From positions 11,919 to 75,918 of the forward strand of contig JAMOAW010000027.1 in the NCBI GenBank assembly GCA_039908535.1: a stretch of DNA of 64,000 nucleotides, written 5' to 3'. Both the position numbers and the translations under genes were made by a program. Shown piece by piece: positions 51,071-61,800 of this stretch (position 1 is the first letter of the stretch; every line of letters begins with the position of its first letter). Under the pieces are notes generated by a model. That model was not told the DNA's origin and searched no databases. It saw only the letters and a program-made list of their open reading frames with translations. This stretch comes from JAMOAW01 sp039908535. Its GTDB lineage: Bacteria > Pseudomonadota > Magnetococcia > Magnetococcales > JADFZT01.

Positions 51071-53185
51071 TTAACAAGGTTGTATGTGCCGACATTGGGG
51101 GTATTGATTACAGCCTAAAAAATGATTGCCTGAATGATGCCCTCTTTTAGCAATGCGTTTAATCAGTTGTCCGGTGTGACATTTTGGACAGGGCAATAAA
51201 TCCTCTGGTGATGATTGGGACAAAGAGGGGTCATTGGCTGATGCCGCCTGCTTGTTGGGGGGGCGTCGTCGGGGGCGCGGCATGGCTTTTGCGGCCGGCT
51301 GCGACGACGGTTGATCCATAAAATGGTTTGGTACTCCGGCAAAAATGGGCATTCCTAGACGTTCTTTTTCTTTGACATTGTGAATCAAACGTTGCACCCA
51401 GAAGATGGACTTATTTAAAAATTCTTGCAAGCCTTCCTGAGAGTTGGGCGAATGGGCAATATCATCCAGGGCCTGTTCCCAAACAGCGGTGGTGGCTGGA
51501 TCGGTGACACTGTGGGGCAGCATATCCACTAAAGCCCGCCCGGCAGGCTGGCTGAGCAGGCTCTTTTTTCCCTCTTTTACCAAAAGGCCCCGTTTGAGTA
51601 AATTTTCAATGATTGATGCCCGAGTGGCTTCGGTGCCAATACCAGCTGTTTCGCGTAATATTTTACGTAGTCTTGGATCCTCAACTTGAAGGCCAATATT
51701 TTTCATGGCTTGAATCAGGGTGCCTTCGGTATAGCGTTCAGGTGGTTTGGTCTGCTTTTCGTGCATTTGCGCATCAACCACCTGCACGGGTTGGCCAATT
51801 TGGACCTGGGGCAGGGGGTGGGTATCTTCTTGCTCGGCGGATTTTTTATCTTCTTGGCGCAACACTTGTTTCCAGCCAGCAATTTTTTCCACCCGGCCCG
51901 AAGCCCGAAATAATTCTTGTTGGATCAGAGCCTGAAGAATGGTTTGGTCATATTCAAAAGCGGGAAAAAATTGTGCTAGATAATGGCGACGAATGAGATC
52001 ATAAACCTGTTTCTCCTCATGGGACATGTTTTCCAAATGGACCTTGGACCCGGTTGGAATAATGGCATGGTGGGCAGTGATTTTGGTATCGTTCCAGGCC
52101 TTTGAAATCAGAGAACTATCTGCGGCTTGAATCAAAGGGATTAAAGAGGGATCGGATTGGGTTAAAGCCGCAAAAATAGTAGGGACATCATTTCGTTGTG
52201 AGCAGGGTAGATAGCGGCAGTCGGTACGCGGATAGGTGATGGCCTTGTGTTTTTCATAAAGAGCCTGTGCGACCTCCAGGAGGCGTTGCGCCCCCATTCC
52301 CCAGCGTCTGGAGGCCTCTTGTTGCAGAGTAGAGAGTTCCAAGGGCAGGGGGGGGGATTCTTGTTTTCTTTTGGTCTCGGCACTTTGGATTACGCCCGTT
52401 TGACCCTGAACCTTGGTGACGACTTGGTCTGCTAACTCTTTATTGAGGCAGCGGCCTTCTTCATCGGTGTGGGCTTTGGGCGGGATCCATTTGGCCTGAA
52501 ATTGGCCTTTTTCAACCTGCAATTGTACCAAAACATCAAAATAGGCCACGGGTTTAAAATTTTCAATCAATCGATCCCGATCCACCACCAATTTTAAGGT
52601 GGGGGTTTGGACGCGACCGACGGTTAAAACCCCCTGATATCCGTTACGCTGTCCCAAGAGGGTATAGGCGCGGGAGAGATTCATACCTACCAACCAATCC
52701 GCTCGTGATCGACCCAGTCCGGCAAGATAGAGGGGTTCGGTCTGCTGACCAGGAAGCAAAGTCGCCAATGCTTTGCGAATGCTCGCCTCATCAAGTGCAG
52801 AGAGCCATAAACGGGAGATTTTGCCTCGATATAAACAGTATTCCAACACCTCACGACCGATGGTCTCCCCTTCGCGATCGGCATCCGTGGCCAAAACGAC
52901 TTCGTGGACCCCTTTTAACAACCCTTTGATAATTTTTAATTGTTTGCTCACCTGGGAGCGGACTTCTAATTGCCAATGTTCTGGAATAATGGGAAGGGTG
53001 TGCAGTTGCCAAGTTTTCCATTCTGGTTTGTAGGCATCCGGGGAGAGTAACTCCAGAAGGTGTCCAATGCACCAAGTGACTTGGGAGCCGCTTCCCTCCA
53101 GGTAGCCATCGCGTTTGCCCGTTGCACCTAAAACAGAAGCAATATCACGGGCTTGGGAGGGCTTTTCACATAGGTATAAAATCAT
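51071..53185 (-). CDS. topB: DNA topoisomerase III
   Basis: 704 aa from the ATG at 53183-53185. Type IA topoisomerase: TOPRIM motif VLATDADREGETIGREVLEY near residues 94-113, active-site tyrosine in ITYPRTDCRYLP near residue 318, and GVLTVGRVQTPTLKLVVDRD. The C-terminus carries a four-cysteine zinc ribbon (LPCPKCHTGQLIKRI ... GCNQYPQCRHIQPC) after an Arg/Pro/Ala-rich linker. It unlinks single-stranded and precatenated DNA. A SNF2-type helicase and a coiled-coil gene lie upstream on the same strand. Confidence 0.95.
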   Translation of the reverse strand: MILYLCEKPSQARDIASVLGATGKRDGYLEGSGSQVTWCIGHLLELLSPDAYKPEWKTWQLHTLPIIPEHWQLEVRSQVSKQLKIIKGLLKGVHEVVLATDADREGETIGREVLEYCLYRGKISRLWLSALDEASIRKALATLLPGQQTEPLYLAGLGRSRADWLVGMNLSRAYTLLGQRNGYQGVLTVGRVQTPTLKLVVDRDRLIENFKPVAYFDVLVQLQVEKGQFQAKWIPPKAHTDEEGRCLNKELADQVVTKVQGQTGVIQSAETKRKQESPPLPLELSTLQQEASRRWGMGAQRLLEVAQALYEKHKAITYPRTDCRYLPCSQRNDVPTIFAALTQSDPSLIPLIQAADSSLISKAWNDTKITAHHAIIPTGSKVHLENMSHEEKQVYDLIRRHYLAQFFPAFEYDQTILQALIQQELFRASGRVEKIAGWKQVLRQEDKKSAEQEDTHPLPQVQIGQPVQVVDAQMHEKQTKPPERYTEGTLIQAMKNIGLQVEDPRLRKILRETAGIGTEATRASIIENLLKRGLLVKEGKKSLLSQPAGRALVDMLPHSVTDPATTAVWEQALDDIAHSPNSQEGLQEFLNKSIFWVQRLIHNVKEKERLGMPIFAGVPNHFMDQPSSQPAAKAMPRPRRRPPNKQAASANDPSLSQSSPEDLLPCPKCHTGQLIKRIAKRGHHSGNHFLGCNQYPQCRHIQPC

Positions 53186-53214
53186 AAGATCCAAGAACTA
53201 TAAAAAGTTGTATA

Positions 53215-53841
53215 TCAGAACAATTTAAACATTTTGCCAAGCATACCTGTAATCGATATGGCCGAAAACAGAATGGCAAAAGTAAAAAGTCGAATGGTGA
53301 GCATGCGATTTTCCCGCAAACCGGCATCAATTTTAACATCAATGCGTTCCAATAATTTGTCCAATTTGTTACCAACTTCTTTAATTTCAACATGCATTTC
53401 TTCGAAGCGTTTGTCCACCTGTTCGAAGCGTTTGTCCACCTGTTCGAAGCGTTTGTCCACCTGTTCGAATCGTGTATTTATATCGAGACGGTTTTTATTA
53501 AAATTTTCTTTTGTATCTGTCCTCAAATCATCAATACGTTTATCGATCTGTTCGAAGCGATTATCTACCTGTTCAAACCGTGTGTTTATATCGAGACGGC
53601 TTTTATTAAAGTTTTCTTTTGTATCTGTTCTCAGTCCATCAATATGTTTATCTAATTGTTCAAATTGATATTTTGTATCTTTTTTGAACTCGTTAAGTTC
53701 GGTACGGACATGAAGGATATCATGTTGCAGGTGGTCGAAGCGAACTTCGAGATATTTGGTTGTTGGAACAAAATTAGCGAGCAACATATCGATTGTTTTT
53801 TTGTCTAAAGGCAAGCTAATTGGATTTTCCTGTTCAGTCAT
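53215..53841 (-). CDS. Coiled-coil, C-terminally membrane-anchored protein
   Basis: 208 aa. Residues 1-45 are ordinary; then the chain becomes continuous coiled coil with heptads of the form DKRFEQV (three exact copies), and a duplicated block around RTDTKENFNKSRLDINTRFE. It ends in a membrane helix (LTIRLFTFAILFSAISITGM). The design resembles the Bdr/DUF1640-type family of bacterial coiled-coil anchors, and the gene at 25.3 kb is a relative. Function unknown. It lies between topB and the SNF2 gene. Confidence 0.8.
   Translation of the reverse strand: MTEQENPISLPLDKKTIDMLLANFVPTTKYLEVRFDHLQHDILHVRTELNEFKKDTKYQFEQLDKHIDGLRTDTKENFNKSRLDINTRFEQVDNRFEQIDKRIDDLRTDTKENFNKNRLDINTRFEQVDKRFEQVDKRFEQVDKRFEEMHVEIKEVGNKLDKLLERIDVKIDAGLRENRMLTIRLFTFAILFSAISITGMLGKMFKLF
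53401..53463 (-). repeat. Three perfect 21-bp coding repeats
   Basis: The 21-bp unit starting TTCGAAGCGTTTGTCCACCT is repeated exactly three times (53401, 53422, 53443) and encodes one coiled-coil heptad each. Copy-number change would keep the frame and shorten or lengthen the coil. A second, imperfect duplication lies at about 53470-53642. Confidence 0.92.
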
Positions 53842-53932
53842 TTTATCTTCTCCTCTTCCACCGGATCGTTTTCAGACATATTAGAATTTTAAAATAAAAC
53901 AGCAAAGGAAGTCCAACATAAAATGCACTGGA

Positions 53933-56900
53933 TTAGAGGTTCCCTTGGATCATCTTGAGCAATTCCGTGGCTGAGAGCTTACCGCTTATTTCTCCCCCTT
54001 CAAGCAATCCGTCGGCTAAGTCGCGTTTATGTTTGTGGAGATCGACGATTTTTTCTTCGATGGAGTTTTTGGTGACCAATCGATAAATGGTGACCGGGCG
54101 TTGTTGACCGATGCGGTGGGCGCGGTCCGAGGCTTGGTCTTCCACGGCTGGGTTCCACCATGGATCCATATGAATGACATAATCGGCGGCGGTCAGATTG
54201 ATTCCCAATCCACCCGCCTTTAGACTGATTAAAAAGAGATCGCCTTCCCCAGATTGAAAGGCCTCTACCCGTTTTTTGCGCTCTTTAGCGGGGGTGGAGC
54301 CGTCTAAAAATTGATAGAACACCTTTTTTTGATCGAGAAGTTGGCGGACGATGGTTAGATGATCGACAAATTGGCTAAATACCAATACCTTATGGCGGTT
54401 TTCCAATAAATTTTCTACCACCTCCCAGAAAAGCAATAATTTACTGCTTATAATGGGACTGTCTGGCAAGACCAGACGACTGTTGCAGCAGGCCCGTCGC
54501 AACCGCATGATTTGCGCCAAAATTTGCAAATGGTTGTGTGCCATTGGTCCTTGAAAATTTTCGATCTCCTCAATAGCCTGTCTACGAATAGATTCGTAAA
54601 AGGCGGTCTCTTCTGGGCTCATCTCCACCTGCAAGGTGATTTCGGTGCGTGGGGGTAGTTCGTCCAGAACTTGGCTTTTGGTACGGCGTAATATAAAGGG
54701 TTGGATCAATTTTTTTAAGCGATGCCGGGCTTCGGAATGGGGGTCACGTTCAATGGAAGCGGCAAAACGTTCGTTAAACCGTTCCAGAGTGCCCAGTAGT
54801 CCTGGATTGATAAATTGAAATAAATTCCAAAATTCCCCAAGATGATTTTCAATAGGGGTCCCTGTGGTGACCATTTTAAAGGCTGCTTTGAGATTCATGA
54901 CCGCTTTGGAGCGTTTGGTCAGACGGTTTTTGATGGCCTGCGCTTCGTCCACCACCAACACGTTCCAGTTTATTGTAGCGAAAAGATCGGCCTCTTGTTG
55001 TAGTAAACCATAACTGCAAATCATGAGGTCAAAGGGGCGCAGCTCTTGTAATATTTGCGTCCGTTGGGTGCCACCAAATAGAATTCCGTTGAGGGTAGGG
55101 GCAAAGCGGAGGATTTCGGTTTGCCAGTTCATGCAGACCGAGGTGGGGGCGATTACCAAGGAGGGGCCTTGTTGGGCTCTTGAGAGGAGTAATGCCATGG
55201 TCTGTACGGTTTTTCCCAATCCCATGTCGTCGGCCAAACAGGCCCCAACCCCCCAGGCGGCCAAACGGGAGAGCCAACGATAGCCTACCTGTTGATAATC
55301 CCGCAGTTCGGTTTGTAAGGTGGAGGGCAGCGGTGGATCCAGGGTTTGGGCTTGATCCACCCGTTTGAGATGGGCTTTCCAATGGTTGTCGGACCTGAAG
55401 GCTCCTGCCTCTTGGCTCAATTCGCGGAGAAGGGGGCCAGCCAGGGGGTGAAAACGTTGACCTTGCGCACTTTTTTCTGAAAAAGCCTCCATATCCAGTA
55501 ACCGCTTGCGAAAGGCCTCGGTCAGGGTGATAAATTCATGGTTGCCAATGGGGATAAAGCGGCTCTCTTTTTTGTGTAGGAGTTCTAGGAGTTCTCCCAT
55601 TTCTAAAATGAGCGTTTCATCAATGTGTAATTGGCCAGTGAGGGCAAACCAATTTTGGTCACGTTTGACCTGAATGCGCAGTTTATCCATGGTGATTGGA
55701 GGACGCACGCGCATTTTTTCTCCTTCGGGCCACTCCACCACCACCTGATCATTGAGCGTTTGCAGTTGTAAGAGCAACTCTAAACAATGGTCGGGGTCGT
55801 CCAATTGCCACTGCCCGGGTTCTCTCTCGCTGCCGACCAATTGGGGGCAGAGGGTGAGTAACTGTTGCAAGCGTTTTTTTTCTTCATCCAACTGGCGATG
55901 GGTTTGTACCCGTTGCCCTTTGATTTCGGCCAGAATAGTCTGTCCCCCCTGCCCAGGAAGAAAGGTGGGGCCTTCATCGGTAAAAGGGCGTACTAAAAGG
56001 TTTATTTTTAAACCATCCCCAAGGGGAGAGAGGGAAAGATGGGGTCTGGAATCGGCAGGAACTTCAGTTAAATTTTCAACACCGCCTCCAATATGGGATT
56101 GCACAGTGACCAACGATGCCAGAGAGTGCATGGCCTCTAAGACCCGTTGTTGCTCCTGGGCGGGAATTTCGAGTCCCTTTTCCCCTAAAATATCGGCAAT
56201 GCGTTTGTGGGCTGGGGTAATTTCGATCACTTTGCAGCGGGTTGGGGAGACCTTGCGAAAAATTACGCCAAGATGTTCAATTTTTTCCGAGAAATTCATC
56301 AGGACCACCCCTTTGGACCGATTGACTAACAATTCTGGTTCGGCCTGAACCACCTCTAAATTGAGTTCAGGCTGATCTTCCCAAAAGAGCATTGGATGGC
56401 CGACCAAGGCCAAGAGCAAACGATCCTTAGAAAATGAATAAAAGGTGCCGCCAAAAGCTGGGGTCTCTTGAACAATGGTGGCGCAAATTTTGCGATCATG
56501 ATCGCTTAAAAAATCCAAATGTTGGGTCTCCTCGTACAACCTGTTTAAGGCGACTGGGCGACCCTTGGTCCATCCTTTGCCATGGGTATTGGTCTGCAAG
56601 AGGGGTTGTATGCTGACTTGATGACCGAGAAGTTGCAGCATCCAAATCAATCGGGTTTGGGTGGCACTGGTGGGTTGATGAGAAGATTTTCCACTGCCAT
56701 CGCCCCCTATGGAGATCAAGGCCTTTAAGGCCCGTTCCCAGCGTTCCTCTTTGGCGACAATGGTCATCATGCTTTGTAGACCGGTGTTGGCCTGTACGGT
56801 AGCGGCGAATTCGGCAGCGGCACTGTTTTTCGGTTGGAGCAGGGCCAACAAAGAGGCCGCCTCCATGGCTGCCCATTGGTAGCCATTTTTTTTGGCCTGA

Positions 56901-58171
56901 TTAAAAATAACTTCCAACTCATAAGGTTTGGCGCGGGCATATTCTTGATCGATCCAAATGCGGGCCATAACTTGAAAGAGTTTGGTAAAAAGGGTCTCAT
57001 TCTTTGAAGTTAAACGTTTTAAATCGCCATTATTCAAAGAGACGGCATCCATCAACAGCCCCGTTTCCAGAAGAATAATGGCTTTTCTGGTTTCATTGTT
57101 TTGCGCCAGGAATACCGCATCCATAAAACGCAGACTGGGAATGGTGTTTTGCAGTTTGAGATCGCGAATTAAAATTAAAAATTCTTCTAAACGATGATAT
57201 TGTCCGGGATCACCGGTTTTGAGTAACGCCAATAAAAAAAAGAGTCCACCTAAGTCAGGGAAAAAAATTTTACGTTTACGAGTAGATCTCTTGAGTTCCA
57301 AAAAGGCCGTTTCAAATGCTTCCAAAGCCATATCGTTTTTGCCAAGCAGGAAATAGATCCAACCTTGCAAAGAGGAGTGATGCATAATAGACAATTCGCC
57401 ATCTAAAATTTTTTGAGCCAGCGCGATTTGTCCTTGAAAAATGAGGGTCATGACTAATAGATAACGAAATCGTCCGGCAATAATGCTGTCAGAACATTGT
57501 TTATGATAGAGATGTAGGAGAGGCAGCAGAGACGTGACGTTTTCAAATTGACTTAAAAGATAAGGGACCATCTCTTCCAGAACCATTGCCTGGATGGTCA
57601 AAGGTAACGTCTGAAACCAATTTATATCGAAGGGATATCCACACGCAGTGGTCAAGAGTGGATTGAGTTTGGTCTCTTTTGGAAATTGATTTTGGCATAA
57701 GGTGATATAAAATTCCATCTGTTTGAGGTTATGGTCAAACAGGGCCAAGCGAATTTCTCGGATGCCACGGGTAAAACTGTGTAATTTTTTGGCTTGGGTA
57801 TAATAAACGCGTATGGCGGGTAACTCTGTCTGGATCACCCTGGCCAACTCCTGAAACCGTCCCTCTTGGATAGCCAGATGGGTGGCAAAGGTCAAGAGTG
57901 GTGTTGCACAGCGAAATTGATTCAAAGAGGCATCCTCTTGTTCTAGTAAGCCCAAACGGTACAATTTGGCCAGAATGGTTTTTAATTCATTATTGGTCAG
58001 AGGTAAATTTTTCTCCCCGCGAATGGGTGTGGCCTGAAGAATTCGGGTCAGATTGGTGGCATGGATTGATTCCATCAAAATGGCCAGAAATTGGATGACT
58101 TCTCGTTCGATTTGGGTTGTTTTATTAAAGTGTTCCAACCAAGAGGGGGTGTTAAGGTCTAAAGAAGTCAT
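53933..58171 (-). CDS. SNF2-family DNA-dependent ATPase with a large N-terminal region
   Basis: 1412 aa from the ATG at 58169-58171; a TTG at 58195 is possible. The SNF2 core is C-terminal: Walker A LADDMGLGKTVQTMALLL near residue 981, Walker B VVDEAQAIKN near 1073, TGTPIENHLGEFWNLFQFIN, and the helicase C motifs GGLGINLTAADYVIHMDPWW and DQASDRAHRIGQQRPVTIYR. The first 600 residues look like a winged-helix start followed by helical TPR-like repeats; residues 600-950 carry a further domain often seen before bacterial SNF2 cores. It probably translocates on DNA to displace proteins; no restriction partner is nearby. Its downstream neighbours are a coiled-coil gene and topB. Confidence 0.92.
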   Translation of the reverse strand: MTSLDLNTPSWLEHFNKTTQIEREVIQFLAILMESIHATNLTRILQATPIRGEKNLPLTNNELKTILAKLYRLGLLEQEDASLNQFRCATPLLTFATHLAIQEGRFQELARVIQTELPAIRVYYTQAKKLHSFTRGIREIRLALFDHNLKQMEFYITLCQNQFPKETKLNPLLTTACGYPFDINWFQTLPLTIQAMVLEEMVPYLLSQFENVTSLLPLLHLYHKQCSDSIIAGRFRYLLVMTLIFQGQIALAQKILDGELSIMHHSSLQGWIYFLLGKNDMALEAFETAFLELKRSTRKRKIFFPDLGGLFFLLALLKTGDPGQYHRLEEFLILIRDLKLQNTIPSLRFMDAVFLAQNNETRKAIILLETGLLMDAVSLNNGDLKRLTSKNETLFTKLFQVMARIWIDQEYARAKPYELEVIFNQAKKNGYQWAAMEAASLLALLQPKNSAAAEFAATVQANTGLQSMMTIVAKEERWERALKALISIGGDGSGKSSHQPTSATQTRLIWMLQLLGHQVSIQPLLQTNTHGKGWTKGRPVALNRLYEETQHLDFLSDHDRKICATIVQETPAFGGTFYSFSKDRLLLALVGHPMLFWEDQPELNLEVVQAEPELLVNRSKGVVLMNFSEKIEHLGVIFRKVSPTRCKVIEITPAHKRIADILGEKGLEIPAQEQQRVLEAMHSLASLVTVQSHIGGGVENLTEVPADSRPHLSLSPLGDGLKINLLVRPFTDEGPTFLPGQGGQTILAEIKGQRVQTHRQLDEEKKRLQQLLTLCPQLVGSEREPGQWQLDDPDHCLELLLQLQTLNDQVVVEWPEGEKMRVRPPITMDKLRIQVKRDQNWFALTGQLHIDETLILEMGELLELLHKKESRFIPIGNHEFITLTEAFRKRLLDMEAFSEKSAQGQRFHPLAGPLLRELSQEAGAFRSDNHWKAHLKRVDQAQTLDPPLPSTLQTELRDYQQVGYRWLSRLAAWGVGACLADDMGLGKTVQTMALLLSRAQQGPSLVIAPTSVCMNWQTEILRFAPTLNGILFGGTQRTQILQELRPFDLMICSYGLLQQEADLFATINWNVLVVDEAQAIKNRLTKRSKAVMNLKAAFKMVTTGTPIENHLGEFWNLFQFINPGLLGTLERFNERFAASIERDPHSEARHRLKKLIQPFILRRTKSQVLDELPPRTEITLQVEMSPEETAFYESIRRQAIEEIENFQGPMAHNHLQILAQIMRLRRACCNSRLVLPDSPIISSKLLLFWEVVENLLENRHKVLVFSQFVDHLTIVRQLLDQKKVFYQFLDGSTPAKERKKRVEAFQSGEGDLFLISLKAGGLGINLTAADYVIHMDPWWNPAVEDQASDRAHRIGQQRPVTIYRLVTKNSIEEKIVDLHKHKRDLADGLLEGGEISGKLSATELLKMIQGNL

Positions 58172-58817
58172 CGTTTTTTTCCAGTGGATCACCAAAGGTT
58201 CTGGTTGAGGTTTAATGAAGGGGAGATGGGTGATTCTACATAGGTGCCAAATGGATAATTGCGATACCTTTTCGCTATTATCCCTCAGAATAAGTTTTTA
58301 ACGAAGTATTTTTATCGCACAAGGATTAAAAGAGCCAGAATATTTTAGTTTTAGTGGCTTTTTGTGAAAAATTTTAGATTTAGATAGGCTGAACTGGAAA
58401 CGGGTAAAAATTTTTAGTATTGATGGAATGAGAAAATGTTTTTTTATTTGTAATTATTTGTTTTTATTTATAAAAAATTTTTTTTATGTATGGATCTTCT
58501 TGTTTTTGAGTGAAAATTAAATTGACAAAAAGCTTTTTTTAGTGTAAAAATCAAAATTAGAATTTGTGGTGCAATTGAGAATAGAAACTATATTTTTTTA
58601 AAATTTTACGATCTGCTTGTTTTTTTTTATATATTCCATAAAAATTTTTTTCTTTTTTATTAAGGGTGTCTTTTGGATGCCGAATTTTTTCTTTTATGTT
58701 TGTTTGACGAGTTGTTTTGCCGATAAAGTTTCCTGCCTTCCATCCGATTTTCCCAAATCCAGCGACGAATACCGTGCTATCAGATCATTTTCAACCCGAG
58801 GGGTATAAGGTTAAGCT
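58172..58817. other. AT-rich intergenic region between SNF2 and the giant gene
   Basis: 646 bp, very A/T-rich with many T and A runs, and no supportable gene. It must hold the promoters of both divergent genes. A good sigma-28-like site is near its right end. Confidence 0.6.
58724..58750 (+). promoter_or_regulatory. Candidate sigma-28 promoter for the giant protein
   Basis: TAAAGTTT (identical to the enterobacterial FliA -35), 11 bases, TCCGATTT (five of eight matches to GCCGATAA). It lies 67 bp upstream of the ATG at 58818. A GCCGATAA overlaps it at 58719-58726 but lacks a -35. Confidence 0.5.
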
Positions 58818-61800
58818 ATGAACCAATTTCACACGTCTTTACACAGTGTTGCTGACAAAACTTCAGGTGATTTTGGGGTTGAGTTCAGCCCTGTTTTGAT
58901 TTCTGGACACGCCTTGCACGCGGTTCGATCGATTGAAGGGGAAATTTCTGCCAAACCAGGTGTGTATGAAATTGAATTACCTACGGAACGGAGCGAATTC
59001 ATTAAATTTGTCACCGAGTGGGAGAGCAAGCACCGTTTGGCCGCGCTTAAAGGGGCGGCCTTTTCTGTATTGGTATTACCTTTAGCGGCAACTTTGGCTG
59101 GTTGCGGCGGCGGTGGCGGCGGTGGTGGTGGTACTTCTACTGAGTTGGGTTGGGTGGTGGACGGACCGATTAAAGATGCCACGGTCTGGCGTGATAGCGA
59201 TGGGGACGGCGTGCAGGATTCTGGCGAAAAATGGACCACGAGCAATGCCGATGGCAGTTTTGATACCGCTGCTGTTACTGGTGCAGGGGTGCTGCGCTCT
59301 AAGGGTGGGACAGATGTCGTTACGGGTCAAAGTTTTGCCGACATTGTTTTATCCGCGCCCGATGGATCTACCACAATTAGCCCTGTTACCACTTTAATTC
59401 AGGAGTATGCCCTGGCCAATGGGGTGGATGCAACAACGGCGCAGGCTTCGGTAAAAACACTTCTTGGCATTTCAACCACCACTGATCTTTTGTCCTATAA
59501 TCCTACCGATAATACCGCTTTAGGCAATCAAGTGATTGCTGAAGCGCAAAAGATCATCGCGGCGACTCGGACGTTAAACAGTTTTGGTGTCAATATTCAG
59601 ACGGCCTTTTCGAGTGTGATCACTCAACTATCTACGGCAACCGATGCGACGCAGGCCGATTTTTCGAATGCTCTCACTATTCAAACCATGCTGGCAAACA
59701 ATGGGATTACCACCCCTGATGCCGTGACTCTTGCGCAAACAATCGCGACATCCATCCAAAAAATTGCCACGGCAGTGGTGCAAAATGGTTATAATTCTAC
59801 GGCGGCAAAGGATACTGTTACGGAAGCCGTATCTGTGTCTAATACCGCTGCGGGTGTGTTGGTGACGGCCGCTGATTTGGCTGCTGGAACCTACAGTCAA
59901 GTCACAGGCAGTGTGAATGTCACGGTGACAGCTCCAGCTACGGTTGCGCAATTGGCCGCCATTGATGCCAAGACTACCGGGTCGCTCTCTTACGCTTCCA
60001 TCGTTGATACGGCGGCCCATTTGGTTGGCAACAGTTATGTCACTGGAAATGTCAATGTGACGGTGACGGATACCACTACGGTTTCTGTGATCTCCACGAT
60101 TGATGCACAGACGGCGGGTAAGTTGACCTATAATCTCTCCGATACCGCTGCAAATTTGGCGGGGGCTTCGGCGGCGATTGGCAATGGGGCAGGGAGCATG
60201 ACGGCCACAACGACGGCCAACGCTGCCCAAGCTAAGGTGATAGAAGCTTTTACCAATAGCGGCTTAACCACCTATGATGTTTCCGATACGGCCACGGCAT
60301 TGGCTGCCAGTACTGGTTTAAATAGTGCGGTGAAAATTACCGCAACCACCTTGGCCACAGGAGCCGAGGCGACTGTTTTGGCCAATTTTGCCAAAGCGGT
60401 GGTGTATAGTATTTCGGATACTGCCACCAATGTCGCGAACAGCAGCGGTTTGAATAAAGCGGTTCATATTACGGCGACCACAGCGGCGTCTGTGCAACAA
60501 GCGACGGCAATCGTGAATGCCGCCAATAGCGGGACCAAAACGTATGATTTAAGCGACACAGCGGAGAATTTGGCTGGTGCGGTTTTGGCGGTAGGAAATG
60601 GAGCCGGGACCATTTCGGCGACGACGACAGCGACGGTTTTGCAAGCGACGGCGATTGAAGCGTTTACCAACAGTGGTTTAACCATCTATAATATTATTGA
60701 TACAGCTGAGAGTTTGGCGACCTCTTCGAATGCGGTTTTGACTTTGGCGGGGACGGTTACCGCAAGTACGGTCGCCACGGCTGCGCAAGCCAGTATTTTG
60801 GCTGGATTTACCAAGGAAGTGGTGTACAATATTTCTGATACGGCCACGGCATTGGCTGCCAGTACGGGTTTAGACGAAGCGGTGAACATTACTGCAACCA
60901 CAGCGGCTACGGTCGCGGAAGCCAACGTTATTGTTTTGGCTAACAATACGGGAACCAATATTTACAATTTGAGCGATACCGCATCGAATTTGGCGGCCGC
61001 CAGTTCAGCGGTTGGCAATGGGGCTGGGACCATTACCGCGACGACTTCGGTGACGGTTGCCCAAGCGGCGGCGATTGAGGCGTTTAGTAACAGCGGAGTC
61101 AATGCCTACGCCATTGCTGACACAGCGAGCCATTTGGCGGCTGCGACCAATGCGGTTTTGTCTTTGGGGTCCACGGTCACGGCGACTGATTTGGCCACTG
61201 GAGCTGAGGCCACTATTTTGGCGAGTTTTGCCAAGCCTGTCGTCTATAGTGTTTCAGATACGGTCACCAATTTACTGGCCAGCAGCGGTTTGAATGAGGC
61301 GGTCAATGTGACGGCGACTACGCCGGTAACGTTGCAACAAGCGGCAGCACTTGAGGCGTTTAGTAACAGCGGAATCAATACGTATGCTATTGCTGATACA
61401 GTGAGTCATTTGATAGCTTCGACCGATGCGATTTTGTCTTTGGGGAGCACGGTTACGGCGACCGATTTGGCCACTGGAGCCGAGGCCACCCTTTTGGCGA
61501 GTTTTGTCAAGCCGGTGGTGTATAGTGTTTCGGACAGTGCCGCCAATTTAGCGGCCAGCAGTGGTTTGAACGAGGCGGTCCATATTACGGCGACCACTGC
61601 GGCGACCGTGCAACAAGCGACGACGATTGTCAATGCCACCAATAGCGGGAGCAATACCTATCATTTAAGCGATACAGCGGAAAATTTAGCTGGGGCATCT
61701 TTAGCGGTAGGGAATGGTGCGGGGAGTATTACGGCCACAACGACGGCCAATGTTGCCCAGGCCACAGCCATAGATGCTTTTACCAACAGCGGAACCAATA

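Noticed and set aside
59628..60958. Several antisense frames opposite the giant surface protein
   Set aside because: They are low-complexity by-products of the sense repeats; the sense frame is continuous from 58818 to the edge with a good start.
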